Source: Acidimicrobiia bacterium
GTDB taxonomy: Bacteria > Actinomycetota > Acidimicrobiia > Spongiisociales > SHLN01
Length of the DNA stretch: 33,587 nt
Direction: 5' to 3'
Assembly: GCA_013002865.1 (NCBI GenBank)
Contig: JABDLU010000048.1
Location: 1 to 33,587 of the forward strand
The notes beneath the pieces were generated by a model that saw only the letters and a program-made list of their open reading frames with translations, searched no databases and was not told the DNA's origin. The stretch's first letter is position 1. The number at the start of each line of letters is the position of its first letter. Shown piece after piece: positions 28,576 through 33,587 of this stretch. The position numbers and the translations under genes were made by a program.

Positions 28576-29530
28576 TCTCGCCGCGGCGAAGCTGCGCGCT
28601 CTTGAAATCCCCGGCCAGAAAGCGGCGGTCCTTCGTCGGCGACTCGATGGCGGCCAGGGCCGCCCCAATCGCCCCCGCCCCGGTGCCGAGCTCAGCGGCG
28701 ACGATCTCGACCTGATCGGGCGGCACCAGCGTGACCCGATCCTGCACGGCCCGGCGGATCAAGCCCAGAAGAGCATCTCCGGCGGTGGCGACCCCGCCGC
28801 CGATCACTATTCGCTCGGCCCCCACGGTCGTCACGATGTTGGCCAGCCCGATCCCAAAATACGTGGCTGCATCGGCCAGGGCGGCCCGGCATGCCGCATC
28901 GCCTTCGTCGGCGCCGGCCAGGACTTCCTCGATGGTGGCGCGCCCCGCCGCGGCGGCAATCGCCGACGCCCTGGTCAGCGCTTCCATGCACCCGGCGTTA
29001 CCGCATCCGCACACGGGGCCGTCCGGTTGCACCGTCTGGTGGCCTAGTTCGCCGGCAATCCCGAAGGCGCCGAAATGCAGCTCGCCGTTGATGAACAAGC
29101 CTCCGCCCACCCCGGTGCCGAGGGTGATGCAGGCAACGGTTGTGCAACCCCGGCCGGCGCCGAGGGTGGCCTCGGCCAGGGTGAATGCCCGGGCATCGTT
29201 GATGAGCGTCGCCGGCACCTTCAAACCGTCGGCGAGTTTGGCCCGCAGCGGGAATCCTTCCCAGGCGCCGGGAAGGTTCGTGAAGAAGGTCACAACACCG
29301 GTGTCGAAGTCGAAGAGACCCGGGACACCCGCCCCCAATCCGTCTAGAGGACCAACCTCATCGGTGAGGTCCCGGCCAAGCCGCACCATCCGTTCGACGA
29401 CCGCAGCCGGGCCCTCCGAGGCCCGGGTGGGGGTCGAGGCCGTGTGGACTACGACCGGTGGATGGGCCGACTCGATGACGGCCGCTTTGATCTTGGTGCC
29501 ACCCAGGTCGAGGCCGAGATAGCGCTTCAC
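28562..29530 (-). CDS. ROK-family sugar kinase
   Basis: 'YLGLDLGGTKIKAAVI', 'LINDARAFTLAEATLGAGRGCTTVACITLGTGVGGGLFINGELHFGAFGIAGELGHQTVQPDGPVCGCGNAGCMEALT'. Confidence 0.95.
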   Translation of the reverse strand: MKRYLGLDLGGTKIKAAVIESAHPPVVVHTASTPTRASEGPAAVVERMVRLGRDLTDEVGPLDGLGAGVPGLFDFDTGVVTFFTNLPGAWEGFPLRAKLADGLKVPATLINDARAFTLAEATLGAGRGCTTVACITLGTGVGGGLFINGELHFGAFGIAGELGHQTVQPDGPVCGCGNAGCMEALTRASAIAAAAGRATIEEVLAGADEGDAACRAALADAATYFGIGLANIVTTVGAERIVIGGGVATAGDALLGLIRRAVQDRVTLVPPDQVEIVAAELGTGAGAIGAALAAIESPTKDRRFLAGDFKSAQLRRGEITDS

Positions 29531-30252
29531 GTCCTGTCCTCGGTCTCGCCCCGGTAGAGGACGGCTTCGAACTCGTAGCGCTCGGCGGCGTAGCGAGTCT
29601 CCGTGTGCTCGAGGGGCATGTCGTTCTGATCGCTAATCACACGCCGCTCGGCCAGGACGACCCCGGAACTGCCGAGCTCGAGAAGCCGTTTCTCCTTGGC
29701 CGTTGCCCGCCGGGCGCTCACCGTTGCATGCGCCTTCATCGGCAGGTGCCCGAGGCGCTCAAAGACCGCGTGGAGGGACTCGGTGGCCATGTCGGCTTCG
29801 AGGATTCCGGCGCAGCGGGGCGTCACCACCGCTCGCTCCAGCGCCATCGGCGTGGTGCCGCCGAGCCGGAGGCGTTCCAGCAGGACCGGCCGCTCACCGG
29901 GCTCGAGGCGCAGCGCCGCCCGATCGCCAGGGGAGGGATCGATCTGGCGGAACTCGAGAACCCGGGAGGAGGCCGGTAGGCCGCGCGCTCGCATGCCTTC
30001 GGTGAAGGAGAGGGGTGAGCCCAGCAGCCGCGCCACTCGCCGGGGCGCCACGAATGTGCCGTGACCGCGCACCCGATACACGAGCCCGTCGGCGACGAGC
30101 ACGCCGACGGCCTGGCGGGCGGTCATCCGGGACACGTCGAACTGTTCACATAGCTCGGCCTCCGATGGGAGGCGGGCGTTCGCCTCACTCCCGGCAACCA
30201 CCTCGCGCAGGGCACGGGCGATCACCTCGTAGCGGGGCCGGGTCTGCGTCAT
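29527..30252 (-). CDS. GntR-family (HutC/UTRA) transcriptional regulator
   Basis: 'YEVIARALREVVAGSEANARLPSEAELCEQFDVSRMTARQAVGVLVADGLVYRVRGHGTFVA' wHTH plus UTRA domain. Confidence 0.94.
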   Translation of the reverse strand: MTQTRPRYEVIARALREVVAGSEANARLPSEAELCEQFDVSRMTARQAVGVLVADGLVYRVRGHGTFVAPRRVARLLGSPLSFTEGMRARGLPASSRVLEFRQIDPSPGDRAALRLEPGERPVLLERLRLGGTTPMALERAVVTPRCAGILEADMATESLHAVFERLGHLPMKAHATVSARRATAKEKRLLELGSSGVVLAERRVISDQNDMPLEHTETRYAAERYEFEAVLYRGETEDRT

Positions 30253-30276
30253 ACGGTGAATGTACTACCTGCCGGC

Positions 30277-30315
30277 TTGACCTGTCTATACAACCCCCGA
30301 TAGCATGTCTAGACA
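30277..30315. promoter_or_regulatory. candidate promoter with paired GntR operators
   Basis: TGTCTATACA (30283-30292) and TGTCTAGACA (30306-30315), centres 23 bp apart; TTGACC (30277-30282) -18 bp- TAGCAT (30301-30306) for the rightward gene. Confidence 0.65.
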
Positions 30316-30330
30316 ACTACGGAGGTTGCG

Positions 30331-31137
30331 GTGGGCCGCTGGTTGGCCGAAGCGCGAGTGTTGCTTGACCGGCTCGAGGAAACTCAGATGGAGGCGATCG
30401 ACGCCGCGGCGCAAATCTGTGCAGACGCGATCGGCGCCGGTGGGCTGGTGCATCTGTTCGGAGCGGGGCACTCGCGGATACCCACCGAGGAGATGTTCCC
30501 CCGGTACGGCTCCTACCCGGGATTCCACCCGATGGTCGAGCTTTCGATGACGTTTCACACCCAGATCGTCGGGTCGAATGGGCAGCGGCAGGCGATGTTC
30601 ATCGAGCGTGCTGCCGGCCTTGCCGAGGTGATTCTCTCCAACTACCACTTCGGGACCCATGATGCGCTGATCGTCTTCAGCGTGAGTGGGCGAAGTGCCG
30701 TCCCTATCGAGATGGCGATCGGTGCCCGCCGACGCGGGCTCCCGGTGGTGGCGGTGACCTCCCGGGACGAGTCGCTGGCCGCCGTCTCGCTACATCAGAC
30801 CGGGACCCGGCTGCTCGACCATGCGGACGTCGTGATCGACCTGGGAACGCCACCCGGGGACGCACTCGTCGGACTCGACGGGCTCGATGAGAAGGTCGGG
30901 CCCGGCTCCACCTTCCTCTACGTCGCGGTCGCCAACGAGATCAAAGTGCAGACGGCCGCCCGGCTGGTCGAGCGAAACGCCATGCCGGCGGTCATTACCA
31001 GCGCCTCCCAGGTGGGAGAGGAGCGGTCCCGCGATCTGTTCGACGCCGCCTATGCCGATCACGCCACTCGCCTGGCTGCGGTCATCGACCCGCGTCGAGG
31101 CGCCGGCCGCCCCGGCACGCCCGACGAGAAGGGCTGA
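30331..31137 (+). CDS. SIS-domain (sugar isomerase-type) protein
   Basis: 'LVHLFGAGHSRIPTEEMFPRYGSYPGFHPMVELSM', 'ALIVFSVSGRSAVPIEMAIGARRRGLPVVAVTS'; preceded by GGAGG. Confidence 0.88.
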   Translation: MGRWLAEARVLLDRLEETQMEAIDAAAQICADAIGAGGLVHLFGAGHSRIPTEEMFPRYGSYPGFHPMVELSMTFHTQIVGSNGQRQAMFIERAAGLAEVILSNYHFGTHDALIVFSVSGRSAVPIEMAIGARRRGLPVVAVTSRDESLAAVSLHQTGTRLLDHADVVIDLGTPPGDALVGLDGLDEKVGPGSTFLYVAVANEIKVQTAARLVERNAMPAVITSASQVGEERSRDLFDAAYADHATRLAAVIDPRRGAGRPGTPDEKG

Positions 31138-31160
31138 CGGTGGGTCCGGCTCCCAGCCCC

Positions 31161-31187
31161 ACTTTTGTACTTGACACACGCAAAAGT
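31161..31187. promoter_or_regulatory. candidate operator/promoter of the ROK regulator
   Basis: Perfect 7-bp inverted repeat ACTTTTG-N13-CAAAAGT spanning a TTGACA hexamer (31171-31176). Confidence 0.55.
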
Positions 31188-31214
31188 CTCTGGTTGGATG
31201 CGCAAATTGAGGAG

Positions 31215-32414
31215 GTGAGTTTGGGCCGCTCGCATGTCAGCACCGCCGGTGGGAGTGCCGGCGACCTTCTTCGTCTGATCCGATCCGGGGTCGCCACCAC
31301 CCGAGCCGAGCTGGCCTCAACCACCGGTCTCGCTCGCTCCACCGTGTCCCAGCGCATCGATAGCCTGTCGGCGCACAACCTTATCCGAGAGATCGGGGGG
31401 GCCCGATCGACCGGCGGCCGGCCGCCGGCCGTTCTCGGCTTGAACGAGGATGCCGGAGTCGTGCTTGCCGCCGACCTCGGGGCAACCCATTCCCGCATTG
31501 CCGTCGCCGATCTGGGCGGCGAGGTCCTGGCAGAGACGGCGGCCGATATCGAGATCGCGGCCGGGCCGGAACGGGTGCTCGCCTGGGTGGACGAGACCTT
31601 TGACGCCCTACTGATTCAGGTGTCGACGGGCCCCGACGATGTTCTCGGGATCGGGATCGGCCTGCCCGGTCCGGTCGAGTTTGCCGAAGGGCGGCCGGTG
31701 AGCCCACCGATCATGCCGGGCTGGGACGGATACGACGTTCGCGGGCACTTCTTCGGACGGTTCGGAGTGCCAGTCCTGGTAGACAACGACGTGAACATCA
31801 TGGCGCTGGGCGAACACTGGCTGATGCCTGATCCCGTCGACGACCTGCTGTTCATCAAAGTGGGGACCGGGATCGGCTCGGGCCTCATCCTGGGTGGACG
31901 GCTACACCGCGGCGCTCAGGGTGCGGCCGGTGATATCGGTCATGTTCCGGTCGCAGGCTCTGAGGCGGTGTGCCGATGCGGCAACGTCGGATGTGTGGAA
32001 GCCTCGGCCGGCGGGGGAGCCCTCGCCCGTGAACTCGCCGCACTGGGCAAAGAAACTCGCAACAGCCGGGACGTGATGCGTCTCGCCCGGGCGGGTGACA
32101 ATGATGCGATCCGGGCGGTCCGGCGGGCCGGCCGGCTGCTGGGGCGGATCATCGCCGCCTCGGTGAATCTGTTGAACCCGGCCGTCATCTTGATCGGCGG
32201 CGACGTTGCTGATTCAGGAGACCAGCTGCTGGCCGGCGTGCGGGAGGTCGTCTACCAGCGCTCAACCGCGCTTGCCACTAACGAGCTCATCATCCGCTCC
32301 GCCTCAGCCGGCGACCGGGCGGGAGTTATTGGTGCCGCCGCCATGGTCATCGAGCATGTGCTTGAACCCGCCACGCTCGATGCCACCCTGCTCGCCGGGG
32401 TGGGGACCTCGTGA
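31215..32414 (+). CDS. ROK-family transcriptional regulator (NagC/XylR type)
   Basis: N-terminal HTH '[34 protein letters not shown]', ROK body '[18 protein letters not shown]', '[15 protein letters not shown]'. Start GTG 31215 or TTG 31221. Confidence 0.93.
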   Translation: MSLGRSHVSTAGGSAGDLLRLIRSGVATTRAELASTTGLARSTVSQRIDSLSAHNLIREIGGARSTGGRPPAVLGLNEDAGVVLAADLGATHSRIAVADLGGEVLAETAADIEIAAGPERVLAWVDETFDALLIQVSTGPDDVLGIGIGLPGPVEFAEGRPVSPPIMPGWDGYDVRGHFFGRFGVPVLVDNDVNIMALGEHWLMPDPVDDLLFIKVGTGIGSGLILGGRLHRGAQGAAGDIGHVPVAGSEAVCRCGNVGCVEASAGGGALARELAALGKETRNSRDVMRLARAGDNDAIRAVRRAGRLLGRIIAASVNLLNPAVILIGGDVADSGDQLLAGVREVVYQRSTALATNELIIRSASAGDRAGVIGAAAMVIEHVLEPATLDATLLAGVGTS

Positions 32415-32443
32415 AGTTCATACCGCCAGTACCAGTCACCCAC

Positions 32444-32459
32444 CCTGCCGTCCGGCAGG
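32444..32459. other. compact hairpin between regulator and binding-protein gene
   Basis: CCTGCCG-TC-CGGCAGG, perfect 7-bp inverted repeat. Confidence 0.5.
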
Positions 32460-32511
32460 AAGGGGAGGAGTCGAATCCGGCGGAAGCCGGTTCGAGAAAC
32501 AGGAGGAACCT

Positions 32512-33555
32512 ATGAGATGGAGGAAGGTAGCTGCGGTCTTCGCAGCACTCGCGCTCGTCGCCGCAGCTTGCGGTGGTGACGACTCGAGCGACACGACGGC
32601 TGCAGGCGGGAGTGGCGATGACACGTTCACTCTCGGTGTATCGAACACCCTGGTCGGAAACGCCTGGCGAGAGCAGATGATCTGTGCGATCAAGGCCGAA
32701 GCGCTTGCGCGCGGCAATGTCGATGAGGTGGTTCTTCAGAACCGCAACACCGACGTCGCCGGCCAGATTGCCGACATCCAGACCCTGATTTCGCAGGGGG
32801 TCGATGCGATTCTGATCAATCCGGCGGATCGCTCGGCGCTGGACGACGTGATCGAGGAAGCCGCTTCGCAAGGAATCCCGGTCATCGCCATCGACGCGCC
32901 GGTCACTGCGCCGAGCGCCTATTTCGTGTCGAACAACCAGGTCGAGTACGGCGAGGTCGGTGCCCGCTGGCTCTTTGAAGAGCTGGGCGGTGAAGGCAAG
33001 GTTGCCTACATGCGCGGCCTCGACGGACATCCGGCCGATACCGATCGTGACACGGGGTTCCAGGCTGCCCTCGCGGACTATCCCGGCATCGAGATCGTCT
33101 ACGAGAACTGGACCGGGTGGGATCCCAGCGTCGGCGCCCAGCAGGCGCTCGAGATCCTGACGACTCAGGAAATCGATGGCATCTGGACGTCGGGCATCGA
33201 CTACACCGTCGTGGAGCAGTTCGACGTCGCCGGTGTCCCCTACGTGCCGGTGGTCGGTGCGGACAACAACGAGTTCGTCAATCAGCTGATCAGCATTGAC
33301 GGGCTCAGCGGCGCCGCCGTTAGCAATCCGCCATCGGTGGGTGGCGTTGGTGCAGCCGTCGCGCTCGACATCCTCGAGGGCAAGACGGTGTCCCAGGAGA
33401 CGCTGCTGACCCCGGCGGTGCTGAGCGACCAGAGTGAGCTCGAGGCCGTGTATGTGCCCGACCTCACCGCCGGCTGGTCTTCTTACATGGAGATCGCGCC
33501 GTATGTCAGCTACACCACCGACATGGTCGTGGACTGCAAGGGTCCCGGCGAATAG
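32512..33555 (+). CDS. sugar ABC transporter substrate-binding lipoprotein (RbsB-like)
   Basis: Lipoprotein signal '[18 protein letters not shown]'; '[45 protein letters not shown]'; GGAGG RBS. Confidence 0.93.
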   Translation: MRWRKVAAVFAALALVAAACGGDDSSDTTAAGGSGDDTFTLGVSNTLVGNAWREQMICAIKAEALARGNVDEVVLQNRNTDVAGQIADIQTLISQGVDAILINPADRSALDDVIEEAASQGIPVIAIDAPVTAPSAYFVSNNQVEYGEVGARWLFEELGGEGKVAYMRGLDGHPADTDRDTGFQAALADYPGIEIVYENWTGWDPSVGAQQALEILTTQEIDGIWTSGIDYTVVEQFDVAGVPYVPVVGADNNEFVNQLISIDGLSGAAVSNPPSVGGVGAAVALDILEGKTVSQETLLTPAVLSDQSELEAVYVPDLTAGWSSYMEIAPYVSYTTDMVVDCKGPGE

Positions 33556-33587
33556 AAAGCGGAAGTTGGGTGCCGGGCTCGTTTGAG

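Overview
33.6-kb high-GC window, probably from an actinobacterial (Acidimicrobiia-like) chromosome; taxonomy is inferred from codon/GC style only. Left part (1-8.4 kb): the 3' end of an RHS/YD-repeat polymorphic-toxin-like gene, then an accessory zone of small genes (lipoproteins, a BrnT-like toxin + RHH antitoxin, a MazF-like toxin + antitoxin, an LLM-class oxidoreductase, hypotheticals). Right part: housekeeping and regulatory genes. These are guaB3-guaA, a CheA-like hybrid kinase and a REC-GAF protein, a UvrD/PcrA helicase, arsR-acr3, recQ, an ECF-sigma/DUF5667 cluster, a DUF3048 protein, a DUF4388 protein, and a carbohydrate-catabolism locus (SDR, KDPG aldolase, ROK kinase, GntR, SIS, ROK regulator, sugar-binding protein). 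The most interesting signal is a dispersed structured repeat of about 55-85 bp. It occurs about seven times in one orientation between 3.74 and 8.39 kb, with exactly one small gene or operon between consecutive copies. This is an integron-cassette-like layout, but I could not fit the canonical attC consensus. A second signal is period-7 (heptamer) intergenic arrays at three successive gene junctions, one of them flanking three copies of a larger hairpin-containing repeat. All calls were made by eye from the sequence and the supplied ORFs; no searches or folding were run.
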